Origin: Patescibacteria group bacterium
GTDB taxonomy: Bacteria; Patescibacteriota; Minisyncoccia; Phycocordibacterales; UBA6065
Direction of reading: 5' to 3'
NCBI GenBank assembly: GCA_028866595.1
Contig: JAGWHV010000007.1
Coordinates: 1-24,602 of the forward strand
Length of the DNA stretch: 24,602 nt
In this document: one piece after another, positions 7,392 through 14,752 of the stretch
Numbering within the stretch: the first letter of the stretch is position 1
Layout: each line of letters starts with the position of its first letter
Notes under the pieces: generated by a model
The model's database searches: none
What the model was told of the DNA's origin: nothing
What the model saw: only the letters and a program-made list of their open reading frames with translations
Program-made: the position numbers and the translations under genes

Positions 7392-7405
7392 TGGCAAATC
7401 CCTGT

Positions 7406-8494
7406 TTATATCTGCGCAAGCTTTGCCCGGATCTTTTTCAAGATCTCGTTCGTGATCTTTGGATTCTCTTTGAGGAACTGTCTTGTCGCGTCATAGCCGC
7501 GGCCGAGAGGGAGTTTCTCGCCCACTTTGCCGTCCGCGCCTTCGGGCTGATACGAGTACGAAGCACCGGATTTCGATATGATGCCATGGCTCTCGCCGAG
7601 GGCGATGATCTCGCCTTCGCGCGATATGCCCTCGTTATACATAAGGTCGAATTCCGTCTGTTTGAATGGCGCCGCGACCTTGTTTTTGACGACTTTGACC
7701 CGGACGCGGCCGCCCACGACCTCCTCTCCTTTTTTAATCTGAGCGATGCGGCGGATGTCGAGACGGACGGACGTATAGAATTTCAAAGCTTTTCCGCCGG
7801 GCGTCGTTTCTGGATTTCCGAACATGATGCCTATCTGCATGCGGATCTGATTTATGAATATGACGACGGTTTTCGATTTGGCGGTGATAGCGGTCAGCTT
7901 GCGGAGAGCTTGCGACATGAGGCGGGCCTGTTTGCCGACATGCATGGCGCCCATGTCGCCCTCGATCTCGTCTTTCGGCGTGAGCGCCGCTACAGAATCA
8001 ATGACGATGACATCTATCTTGCCCGAGCGGACGAGGGACTCGACGATCTCGAGGGCCTGCTCGCCTGTGTCAGGCTGGGAGATGAGCAGGTCGTCTATTT
8101 TTACGCCTATGCGCTTGGCGTATTCAGGATCCATAGCGTGCTCGGCGTCTATGAAAGCGCACACGCCGCCCGTTTTCTGGGCTTCGGCGATGATGTGAAG
8201 GGAGAGAGTAGTCTTGCCCGATGATTCGGGTCCGAATATCTCGATGATCCTGCCGCGCGGCACGCCGCCGATACCGAGAGCCGCGTCGAGGCCGATCGAG
8301 CCTGTCGGTATCGCATTCACGTCGACGTGAGGCTTCTCGCCGAGCTTCATGATGGCGTCTTCGCCGAACTTGGTCTTTATCGCGTTTAACGTGTCGTCGA
8401 TCGTGGCGCGCTCCTTCGTCGTCGCTTGGCCCATTTCGACTTCGTCCCGCGGCGCAGTCTTCTCTTTCATGGCGTCTTTCTTCTTTGCTGGCAT
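7406..8494 (-). CDS. recA: Recombinase RecA
   Basis: RecA forms filaments on single-stranded DNA, exchanges strands in homologous recombination and, where it exists, triggers the SOS response. In the 362-residue product, Walker A is GPESSGKT (88-95) and Walker B is VIVIDSVAAL with Asp166. The DNA-binding loop L1 region (GAMHVGKQARLMSQALRKL) and the loop 2 segment MFGNPETTPGG are intact. The N-terminus has about 20 extra charged residues before the conserved start of the fold. The C-terminus lacks the long acidic tail of E. coli RecA. The start follows the stop of the upstream small gene by one base, so it belongs to the ftsK unit. No Shine-Dalgarno is visible. Confidence 0.97.
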   Translation of the reverse strand: MPAKKKDAMKEKTAPRDEVEMGQATTKERATIDDTLNAIKTKFGEDAIMKLGEKPHVDVNAIPTGSIGLDAALGIGGVPRGRIIEIFGPESSGKTTLSLHIIAEAQKTGGVCAFIDAEHAMDPEYAKRIGVKIDDLLISQPDTGEQALEIVESLVRSGKIDVIVIDSVAALTPKDEIEGDMGAMHVGKQARLMSQALRKLTAITAKSKTVVIFINQIRMQIGIMFGNPETTPGGKALKFYTSVRLDIRRIAQIKKGEEVVGGRVRVKVVKNKVAAPFKQTEFDLMYNEGISREGEIIALGESHGIISKSGASYSYQPEGADGKVGEKLPLGRGYDATRQFLKENPKITNEILKKIRAKLAQI

Positions 8495-8495
8495 G

Positions 8496-8849
8496 TTAGT
8501 TATAGGTTAATTGTAAAGTCTTCTCTACGATCCTTCCGAACCTGTCGCGCGCCTTGAGCGTGACCACATTATACCCGGAAGACAGCAATACTTTCTCGTC
8601 GAACCGTCCTGACGAGTCAGTGAATATTTGTCCGTCATCAAGCGTCAGAAACGAGATATTCTCGGCCGTTCCTCGTATTTCGATGATAGAAGATGTAGCT
8701 GCCTCGCCGCTTATAGGGGAGTTTATGGCGATCCGGGGGCCTTCCACGAGGTTCTTCGCTCTGAATGTCCCATATCCAAGAACTATCGCCGCCGCTCCCA
8801 AGGCGATCCACGCTCCCATCATCCTTTTTACTCGTCTTCGGTCAGTCAT
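8496..8849 (-). CDS. Membrane-anchored protein with a glucodextranase-B/Ig-like domain
   Basis: This small protein of 117 residues has a basic N-terminus, one membrane helix (about residues 11-26, MGAWIALGAAAIVLGYG) and an outward-facing beta-sandwich domain. The pattern IAINSPISGE ... IEIRGTAEN ... GRFDEKVLLSSGYNVVTLKA matches the Ig-like 'glucodextranase domain B' family often found in surface proteins. No catalytic residues are apparent. It lies 54 bases after ftsK and one base before recA, with no terminator between them, so the three are probably co-transcribed. A weak -10-like TATAAC sits in the gap before it. A link to cell division or the envelope is suggested only by the ftsK neighbour. 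Confidence 0.8.
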   Translation of the reverse strand: MTDRRRVKRMMGAWIALGAAAIVLGYGTFRAKNLVEGPRIAINSPISGEAATSSIIEIRGTAENISFLTLDDGQIFTDSSGRFDEKVLLSSGYNVVTLKARDRFGRIVEKTLQLTYN

Positions 8850-8903
8850 ATCTGGTCTCGCGGTTATATCTTACCTTGGCGGTCTAAAGAAAATCTCAAG
8901 AAA

Positions 8904-11243
8904 TCACAAAATCGGCCCCTCGGCGTCATCCGACGTCTGCTCAACATCCGCCTTTGCCGTATTACCGGCATCGCCGAGCACAGGACGAGGCTTTGAGCCG
9001 TCGGCGGCCCCGATGACGCCGCGCTCCTCGAGGAGATCCATAAGGCGGGCCGCGCGGGAATAGCCGACGCGAAGCTTGCGCTGGATATAAGAGGTTGAGG
9101 CTTTACCGGCTTCGGTGACGACGCGCTTCGCTTCGTCGTACATATCGTCGTCATCGCTCCCGGCATCGTCCATCTCGCCCAAAGGATCGCCAAGTGATTC
9201 ATCAAGCGTTGCCGAGAATATCGCATTGTCGCTCTTTACGGCGTTCTCGGTCAGATTTATCTCATCGGAGAGCTCCTCGGCATGGCTGTCGATAAGGAAT
9301 CTTACGACTTTCTTCACTTCGCTTTCGGATATGTAGGCAGATTGGATGCGCGTCGGCTTTGACATCTCGCCTGAGAGATAGAGCATATCGCCCGCGCCGA
9401 GGAGTTTTTCAGCGCCAACGGTGTCGAGGATCGTCCGAGAGTCGACCTGCGATGCCACTTGGAGGGCCAAGCGGGCAGGGATGTTTGCCTTGATAAGACC
9501 AGTGATGACGTTGACCGACGGCCTCTGGGTCGAGAGCATGAGATGGATGCCCACGGCGCGGCTCATTTGGGCGAGGCGGACGATGCCGGCCTCGAGCTCG
9601 CGCGGATACGTCTGCATGATATCCGCCAATTCATCGATGATGACGAAGATATACGGCATAGGCTCGGGACCTTTCTCTTCCACGTCTTCGCCGTTGACTT
9701 TCACCTTGAGCTTTTTCGAGGCGGGCTCGAAGACGTTTTTATAATATGATTCGACGTCGCGGACGCCGTGGGATTGAAGCACATCGTATCGCCGATCCAT
9801 CTCTTTTGCCGCCCATTTGAGGGCTAGGATGGCTTTTTTCGCGTCTGTTATGACGGGCGTGAGCAGATGAGGGATCTTATTGTACAAGGTCAACTCGACG
9901 CGTTTCGGGTCGATCATGATGAATTTAAGGCGGTCCGGCGAGCATCGATAGAGCAGGGAGACGATGAGAGCATGTATCGTCACCGATTTTCCGGAGCCGG
10001 TAGCGCCGGCTATGAGGAGATGGGGCATTTTGGCGGCATTAGCGAAATGCGACTTGCCGGAAATGCCCTTACCCAAAGCGACGAGGAGCGGTTTATCGGA
10101 CGTCTGGAATTCTTCGGAAGTGAAAAGCGTGCCGAGGCCGACCGTCGTCTTCGTCGTATTCGGGATCTCGATGCCGACGAGCGATTTGCCAGGGATAGGA
10201 GCCTCTATGCGGAGGGGATGGGCCGCCAGAGCGAGAGCGAGATCGTTTTGAAGGGCGACGATGCGCGAGAGTTTGACGCCCTCGGCCGGTTTCAAGGCGT
10301 ACCGGGTGACGGACGGTCCTATCGAGACCTCGTCCATCTCTACATCTATGCCGAAATTCGCCAAAGTCCTCTTTATGATGTTGGCATTCGCTTTGACATC
10401 GCCTACCACGGGCTTGCCCTTATCGCGTTCGAGGAGAGAAAGAGGCGGAGGGGTATATGGATGGACGAGATCCTTGCGCTTTGACGACTTGATGAAGTCT
10501 TTTTCCTCATCGGCCGCTTCACCTCGCGATATCTTTACGTCCTTGATGCTTCTCTTCTCGGCAGGTCTCTCTTCTTTGTCGTCTTTAGCGCGTTCGACCG
10601 GCTTTTTCTTTACCGGCTCGTCATCGAGGGGGAGGGAGAGCTTGATATCGACATCCTCGATCTCGTCGTCCTCGTCATCTTCTTCAGGTTCTTTCTTAAA
10701 GTTGAAGAGCGACTTGAGATCCAGTTCATCATTGAAAGCGATGAGCACCGATATGACGACCAGGGCGGATAGGAATACGAGGCTCGCCGAGGTGTCGAAG
10801 AGCTTGACGAACGGCCACGCCAGCCAGATGCCGATATAACCGCCGCTCGGTATGGACCCGTCGGCCGTCGGTGACACTATGTCGATGATGCCGAGAAGGG
10901 AGACGAGGAACAGGGTCGCGCCATAGAGCTTTGCCGGGTCGAAGCGCTTATGGATATTTCGGAGGAATGTCAGTGCGAGGACGACGAATATGAGGGGTAG
11001 GAGATAATAGCCGACGCCGAGAAGATATGAGAGACCGTGGAATGTGTAATGGCCGACGATCCCGGCTTTGTCCCAGATAGCGAGAGCGGTGAATATAGCC
11101 AGTACGAAAAAGACGATCGACGCCACTCCTTGGACAGTCTCGTCAGGCAGGTTTCTCACAAATCCCTTCTTTCTTTTCTCAGTCCGCTTTTCAGATTTTT
11201 CCTCTGCTTCAGGAGAGCGATCGTCATTTTTTCTTTTCGCCAT
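8904..11243 (-). CDS. ftsK: DNA translocase FtsK/SpoIIIE
   Basis: FtsK pumps chromosomal DNA through the closing septum and aligns dif sites. The 779-residue product has four or five membrane helices in the first 180 residues. A charged linker (about 180-280) follows. The RecA-like motor has Walker A GATGSGKS near residue 413 and Walker B FVIIDELAD near residue 530. The C-terminal gamma winged helix that reads polar DNA motifs contains YIQRKLRVGYSRAARLMDLL (about 710-745). After it comes an acidic tail of about 25 residues. The frame is open to 11339, but ATG 11243 was chosen because MAKRKNDD is a sensible start and a strong -10 box ends 7 bases before it. The first gene of the ftsK-recA unit. 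Confidence 0.95.
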   Translation of the reverse strand: MAKRKNDDRSPEAEEKSEKRTEKRKKGFVRNLPDETVQGVASIVFFVLAIFTALAIWDKAGIVGHYTFHGLSYLLGVGYYLLPLIFVVLALTFLRNIHKRFDPAKLYGATLFLVSLLGIIDIVSPTADGSIPSGGYIGIWLAWPFVKLFDTSASLVFLSALVVISVLIAFNDELDLKSLFNFKKEPEEDDEDDEIEDVDIKLSLPLDDEPVKKKPVERAKDDKEERPAEKRSIKDVKISRGEAADEEKDFIKSSKRKDLVHPYTPPPLSLLERDKGKPVVGDVKANANIIKRTLANFGIDVEMDEVSIGPSVTRYALKPAEGVKLSRIVALQNDLALALAAHPLRIEAPIPGKSLVGIEIPNTTKTTVGLGTLFTSEEFQTSDKPLLVALGKGISGKSHFANAAKMPHLLIAGATGSGKSVTIHALIVSLLYRCSPDRLKFIMIDPKRVELTLYNKIPHLLTPVITDAKKAILALKWAAKEMDRRYDVLQSHGVRDVESYYKNVFEPASKKLKVKVNGEDVEEKGPEPMPYIFVIIDELADIMQTYPRELEAGIVRLAQMSRAVGIHLMLSTQRPSVNVITGLIKANIPARLALQVASQVDSRTILDTVGAEKLLGAGDMLYLSGEMSKPTRIQSAYISESEVKKVVRFLIDSHAEELSDEINLTENAVKSDNAIFSATLDESLGDPLGEMDDAGSDDDDMYDEAKRVVTEAGKASTSYIQRKLRVGYSRAARLMDLLEERGVIGAADGSKPRPVLGDAGNTAKADVEQTSDDAEGPIL

Positions 11244-11250
11244 ATGAACG

Positions 11251-11259
11251 ATTATATCA
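11251..11259 (-). promoter_or_regulatory. Extended -10 promoter of ftsK, leaderless type
   Basis: On the minus strand TGA plus TATAAT forms a consensus extended -10 element. Only 7 bases separate it from ATG 11243, so transcription should start at or beside the A of the start codon. Confidence 0.65.
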
Positions 11260-11315
11260 CCCTCTTCGGAAGGGTCTTTACGTCCTTTAAAAGAGGAATA
11301 TAATGGACACGCTTC

Positions 11316-11347
11316 TTGACAGATTTTTCTAAGAGACATAGTGTCTC
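11316..11347 (+). promoter_or_regulatory. Promoter with overlapping operator-like palindrome upstream of the winged-helix gene
   Basis: A perfect -35 TTGACA (11316-11321) is followed after 15 bases by a weak -10 CATAGT (11337-11342). The -10 lies inside a perfect palindrome, GAGACA-TAG-TGTCTC (11333-11347). A repressor on that palindrome would block the promoter. The site is between the divergent ftsK and winged-helix genes. Confidence 0.45.
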
Positions 11348-11406
11348 AAGGACAGAATCTTTTCTCCGACAGCGCCAGTTGTAAAGGACAGTTTTATAAA
11401 AGACAG
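11318..11406 (+). repeat. Five GACAG direct repeats
   Basis: GACAG occurs at 11318, 11351, 11368, 11387 and 11402, all on the same strand in 89 bases, spaced 33, 17, 19 and 15. Two copies are part of the longer AAGGACAG. They cover the whole leader of the winged-helix gene. Confidence 0.5.
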
Positions 11407-11432
11407 CGTAAATATCCTTAATTTACAAAGCA

Positions 11433-12203
11433 ATGGAAGGGACACCTCAAAACAGGGAATTGGGCATCGATGCTGGCACCGTCTTTGGGGGCAACCGTCA
11501 CTTCGCATTCATATACAAGAAAACCGAGAAGCTCGTGACGGCGGTGTACATGATCACCAACTTCATAAAGGACAATGAGCCCCTCAAGTGGAAGATCCGC
11601 GATGCCGCGCTCTCGCTTCTAGAGCTCAATCTCGACTGGGGCTCGGTGTCGCTCTCGGAGCGCCGCGACCTTCTCAAGGAATATCGCGCCCTCGCTCTTG
11701 AGATCGTCTCTTTCTCCAGCATCGCCCATCATTCTGGCCTTATATCGGAGATGAATTTCAGTATCCTCGCCCGCGAGTTTGAGAACCTTGTATCGACGAT
11801 GGAGAGGGACGAGAACAAGCGAGAGAGCGAGCAGACGGTCATCCTTGATCCTGGATTCTTTGATACCGCCGAGCCGGAGCCCCTCAAGCGCGACGATAAA
11901 GGACAATCATCAAGGACATCTATTTCACCAAAGACACAGGTTGCTATCGCTCCTGTCCAGGTCCAAAAGATGTCAAGGACTCCAGAAAAGCCAGAAAGGA
12001 CAATGGAGTCAAAAGATAGCAGGCAAGCCACGATAATCAAGCTCTTGTCCAAGAAAAGCGGACTAAATATCAAAGACTTCGCCGAGATCATAAAGGGGGT
12101 GAGCGAAAAGACCATACAACGCGAGCTTTTGGCCATGGTCGCGGCTGGTGTCCTTAAAAAGGAAGGGGAGCGCCGGTGGAGCACTTATTCCCTCGCTTCC
12201 TAG
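11433..12203 (+). CDS. Winged-helix (DeoR-like HTH) DNA-binding protein
   Basis: The 256-residue product is not a family I can name. The C-terminal 60 residues look like a winged helix: a first helix in RQATIIKLLSKKSG, a helix-turn-helix around IKDFAEII and SEKTIQRELLAMV, and a wing with VLKKEGERRWSTYSL. The N-terminal 120 residues are helical (KTEKLVTAVYMITNFI, then a Leu-rich stretch) and may dimerise. Residues 130-195 are polar and low in complexity. The repeat AAGGACA occurs twice in the leader and four times within the coding sequence. A regulatory role is likely; the palindrome and repeats upstream suggest control of itself and perhaps of the divergent ftsK unit. No Shine-Dalgarno precedes the ATG. 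Confidence 0.75.
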   Translation: MEGTPQNRELGIDAGTVFGGNRHFAFIYKKTEKLVTAVYMITNFIKDNEPLKWKIRDAALSLLELNLDWGSVSLSERRDLLKEYRALALEIVSFSSIAHHSGLISEMNFSILAREFENLVSTMERDENKRESEQTVILDPGFFDTAEPEPLKRDDKGQSSRTSISPKTQVAIAPVQVQKMSRTPEKPERTMESKDSRQATIIKLLSKKSGLNIKDFAEIIKGVSEKTIQRELLAMVAAGVLKKEGERRWSTYSLAS

Positions 12204-12224
12204 CCATCTAGGGCTTTACAGGGT

Positions 12225-12302
12225 TTGCCTTGCTTTATGGGCTATTTTCGTATAATATAAGGGGCGTGGAATATAACTAAAAATAGGGCTTAAAAGAAGC
12301 CC
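12225..12302 (+). promoter_or_regulatory. Promoter-like -10 box followed by a weak hairpin
   Basis: A consensus TATAAT (12251-12256) has only poorly spaced -35 candidates (TTGCTT at 15 bases, TTGCCT at 20). A 6-bp hairpin follows (12286-12291 with 12297-12302) and then GTTT. This could be a short attenuated transcript or the weak terminator of the winged-helix gene. Confidence 0.3.
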
Positions 12303-12309
12303 GTTTCGG

Positions 12310-12318
12310 TTATCCACA
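12310..12318 (+). promoter_or_regulatory. DnaA-box-like TTATCCACA
   Basis: This is a second exact DnaA-box match, 10 bases upstream of the -35 region of the surface-protein promoter. It could let DnaA adjust transcription of that gene. Confidence 0.35.
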
Positions 12319-12327
12319 TTGTATGTT

Positions 12328-12356
12328 TTGCGCCCACGTCGGCCAAAATATATAAT
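12328..12356 (+). promoter_or_regulatory. Promoter of the surface-protein gene
   Basis: TTGCGC (12328-12333) and TATAAT (12351-12356) are separated by exactly 17 bases. Transcription from about 12363 would give a leader of some 354 bases before ATG 12717. Confidence 0.6.
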
Positions 12357-12362
12357 TATCTG

Positions 12363-12716
12363 GCATTCCTTGACCGTGTTACTCGACCATTGAAAACCGC
12401 ATAGCGATCGCGATACTGGATTCAGAATAGTCCCGGACCGTGTACAGAATTTATTCCGCGAGACCTATCACTCCTTACAACTATCCCTAGGATCGTGTCG
12501 ACCCAGCGTTTTGTTCTCGAGAGCGATCTCGAAAGCAAAACGCTGGGAGAAAAAATCCCGGGGAATAGTCGAGGGCCGCAAGGCCCGCGTCTCCTCTCGA
12601 GCCGTCGATAAGCGAGAGGGGAGATGAAAGATTATTTCGTTGGTTAACGGATCGAGAGAGCATGTTTACAAGTCACAAGCCTCTCCCGCTCCATCATTAC
12701 TAGAAGCACACACATT
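12363..12716 (+). ncRNA. Highly structured 5' leader (or separate small RNA), unknown type
   Basis: This fills most of the 513-bp gene-free stretch. It holds three consecutive hairpins. The first (12502-12522 with 12527-12547) has 20 paired positions, one G-T wobble, one mismatch and a GCGA tetraloop. The second (12573-12577 with 12582-12586) is 5 bp with a GCAA tetraloop. The third (12590-12599 with 12613-12624) is 10 bp with a 2-base bulge. Two GNRA tetraloops in a row are typical of folded RNA rather than of a DNA site. GAATAGTC and GACCGTGT each occur twice. No T-run follows the last hairpin, so it probably continues into the gene. It lacks the conserved parts of RNase P RNA, tmRNA and SRP RNA. 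Confidence 0.55.
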
Positions 12717-14654
12717 ATGAAAATCACCACAACTTCGAAAGTCGTTGCTGCAGTCGTCGGTTTCTCGATGGCTCTCACCGCTTTCGCAGCAGTAGGGGCT
12801 ACCGCTGCTTCGGCTCAGACGTCCTCGATGTCTTTGACGCAGCTCGTTAACCTCTTTATCCAGTTGGGCATCATCTCGCCTGACAAAGCTCAGGCAGCGC
12901 TTGCCGCTGTGAACTCGGCCGCTCCTGCGGTTTCGTTCACGAAAGATCTCACTGTCGGTTCGTCCGGCGCTGAGGTTACCGCCCTTCAGAACGCTATCGG
13001 CGTAAGCCCAGCCACGGGTTACTTCGGTTCGATCACGAAGGCCGCGGTTATCGCCTATCAGACGGCTCATGGCGTCCCAGGCACTGGCTACGTCGGTCCT
13101 CTCACCAGGGCTGCTCTCAACCAGTCGTCTTCGATGACGTCTTCGACCTCTAGCACCTCGACTTCGTCTTCGACGACTTCGACCGCTAGCACGGCTACGA
13201 CCCCAGCGGTCAACACCGGCGTTGAAGGCATCTTGACGGTCAACAGCGCACCGGTCTCGAACTCTACGCTTTACGTAGGTCAGAGCGGCGATCCTGTCTT
13301 GGCATTCACTGCCCAGGCGAAGCTCTCACCTATCAGCATCCAGCGCGTACAGCTTGACCTTGGTAACACCACCACGATCTACACCAAGGTATTCAAGACC
13401 ATGTACTTGCTCGACCCTAACGGCAATGTCCTCGCTCAGGCTGACCTCAACAGCAACACTGTTGTGAAGTCTGGTTCGGACTATCTCTTGACGTTCAGCG
13501 GCTTCAACTACAACTTGCCAAAGGACGCTCAGCAGACGTTCACCGTTACAGGCGACCTCTACTCTGCTATCGACAGCGATCAGCAGACTGCTCGCACCAT
13601 CACCCTCGCTACGAACGGCGTTCGCGGCGTAGACGGCGCTGGTATCGACCAGTACGGCCCAGCCTCGGATCTCACCCAGTCGGTGACGATCTCGGCCTCG
13701 CTTGTTGACTCGGCCCAGCTCTTGCTCTCGACTGATGCAGCGAACTTCCTTCCTGCGGACGTCGTAGCGGCTTCTGGCTCGAACGACAACCAGTATGACA
13801 AGCTCCCTCTCCTCGCGTTCGATGTACGCGCGCAGAAGGACACTGTTGAGATCACTGACCTCACGGCCACGATCAACGGTACTGGCGTAGCGACGGCAAC
13901 GGCGGCTTACCTCTATGACGGCTCGACTCTCTTGGGCTCGGCATCGGTAAACGCTAACACCGGCGTAGCTTCGTTCACCAATATCAACTACTGGGTGCCA
14001 CAGGACACGACTAAGGTCCTCACCCTCAAGGCTGATATCAGGAGCGCTGGCTCGTCTGTCTCGACCTTCAAGGCTGTCGTAGCGGCTTCTGGCCCATCGG
14101 CTCAGAACTCGCAGGGCTCGACGGTCAACCCATCTGGCTCGGCCACGGGTAACACGTTCAACGTCAGAAGCGTTGGTCCAGTATTCACGCTCAACTCTGC
14201 TTCTATCAGCAAGAGCGCGACTGCTTCGCAGAACAACTACTCGACCTCGACTGCTGACGCTACGTTCAACCTGACGATCCAGGCAGTAGGTGGCGACATC
14301 TACTTCGGTCAGCAGGCTGCTTCGTCGACCTTCGGCTTCGGCATATACGAGAACGGCGTAAAGACCACGATCACCGACGCTTCGTCGACGGCATGGTCTG
14401 TGCCTTCTAACGGTGCTGTAACGACTGGTCTCACGAATGCTGCGTTCAAGATCTCCCAGAACAACTCGGTCACTATGCCTATCGACTTCATCTTCGAAGG
14501 CAGGACTTCTGGCGGCTCGCTCGTCCCAACCGCTTCGTACGCGGTAGGCCTCGAGTCTGTCAATTGGTCTACGACTGACGGCGGAGCTTCGAACACTTCG
14601 AACTTCATGTCTGGCCAGACGGCTTGGAGGACCTCGGCTGTATCGCTCCCTTAA
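12717..14654 (+). CDS. Secreted peptidoglycan-binding surface protein
   Basis: The 645-residue exported protein is probably a main cell-surface component. A signal peptide covers residues 1-34 (hydrophobic VVAAVVGFSMALTAFAAV, cleavage after ASA). A short helical region follows (SLTQLVNLFIQLGIISPDKA). A peptidoglycan-binding fold lies at about 77-135 (LTVGSSGAEVTALQNAIG and GYFGSITKAAVIAYQTAHG). A Ser/Thr stalk spans about 136-165, then about 480 residues of beta-rich, Asn/Thr/Ser-rich repeats. Codon use differs from neighbours, with CCA for Pro and GGC, GCT and AAC favoured, as expected for very high expression. It has its own promoter, a long folded leader, no Shine-Dalgarno and a strong terminator. 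The beta-rich part could be an S-layer-like or adhesive array, which is inference. Confidence 0.88.
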   Translation: MKITTTSKVVAAVVGFSMALTAFAAVGATAASAQTSSMSLTQLVNLFIQLGIISPDKAQAALAAVNSAAPAVSFTKDLTVGSSGAEVTALQNAIGVSPATGYFGSITKAAVIAYQTAHGVPGTGYVGPLTRAALNQSSSMTSSTSSTSTSSSTTSTASTATTPAVNTGVEGILTVNSAPVSNSTLYVGQSGDPVLAFTAQAKLSPISIQRVQLDLGNTTTIYTKVFKTMYLLDPNGNVLAQADLNSNTVVKSGSDYLLTFSGFNYNLPKDAQQTFTVTGDLYSAIDSDQQTARTITLATNGVRGVDGAGIDQYGPASDLTQSVTISASLVDSAQLLLSTDAANFLPADVVAASGSNDNQYDKLPLLAFDVRAQKDTVEITDLTATINGTGVATATAAYLYDGSTLLGSASVNANTGVASFTNINYWVPQDTTKVLTLKADIRSAGSSVSTFKAVVAASGPSAQNSQGSTVNPSGSATGNTFNVRSVGPVFTLNSASISKSATASQNNYSTSTADATFNLTIQAVGGDIYFGQQAASSTFGFGIYENGVKTTITDASSTAWSVPSNGAVTTGLTNAAFKISQNNSVTMPIDFIFEGRTSGGSLVPTASYAVGLESVNWSTTDGGASNTSNFMSGQTAWRTSAVSLP

Positions 14655-14685
14655 CGGGAACGGTCTGACGTAAGTCACAGTTTCG

Positions 14686-14717
14686 GCAAAAGCCGCACCG
14701 TAAGGTGCGGCTTTTGC
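14686..14717. terminator. Terminator after the surface-protein gene
   Basis: A perfect 14-bp stem (14686-14699 with 14704-14717) closes the loop GTAA. The closing arms are GCAAAA and TTTTGC. It lies 31 bases after the stop codon. Confidence 0.9.
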
Positions 14718-14718
14718 A

Positions 14719-14745
14719 TTGCGCACGCGTGCTTTACGGTATAAT
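14719..14745 (+). promoter_or_regulatory. Promoter of the first lamin-tail gene, leaderless type
   Basis: TTGCGC (14719-14724) and a consensus TATAAT (14740-14745) are 15 bases apart. ATG 14753 begins 7 bases after the -10 box. Confidence 0.6.
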
Positions 14746-14752
14746 AAGGATC

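Noticed and set aside
7313..8224. 303-codon open frame on the plus strand
   Set aside because: Antisense to recA, which has all family motifs; the frame also runs through the recA terminator.
12388..12416. GCGATCGC palindrome (HIP1-like)
   Set aside because: A single 8-base palindrome; HIP1 is meaningful only when highly repeated, as in cyanobacteria.
12420..12470. RNase P RNA-like bits (GAATAGTCCCGG, ACAGAA)
   Set aside because: The core GAGGAAAGUCC and the 3' P4 part are not present in the right order or spacing.
12310..12640. Replication origin in the gap before the surface-protein gene
   Set aside because: One DnaA box and a modest A/T-rich stretch only; no dnaA, dnaN or box cluster nearby.
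13130..13200. Short tandem repeat of TCGACTTCG-type units
   Set aside because: It encodes the Ser/Thr stalk of the surface protein, so it is ordinary low-complexity coding sequence.
13326..14726. 466-codon open frame on the minus strand
   Set aside because: Antisense to the clear surface-protein gene; the product is Arg/Ser-rich with no domain, and the openness follows from biased codon use on the other strand.
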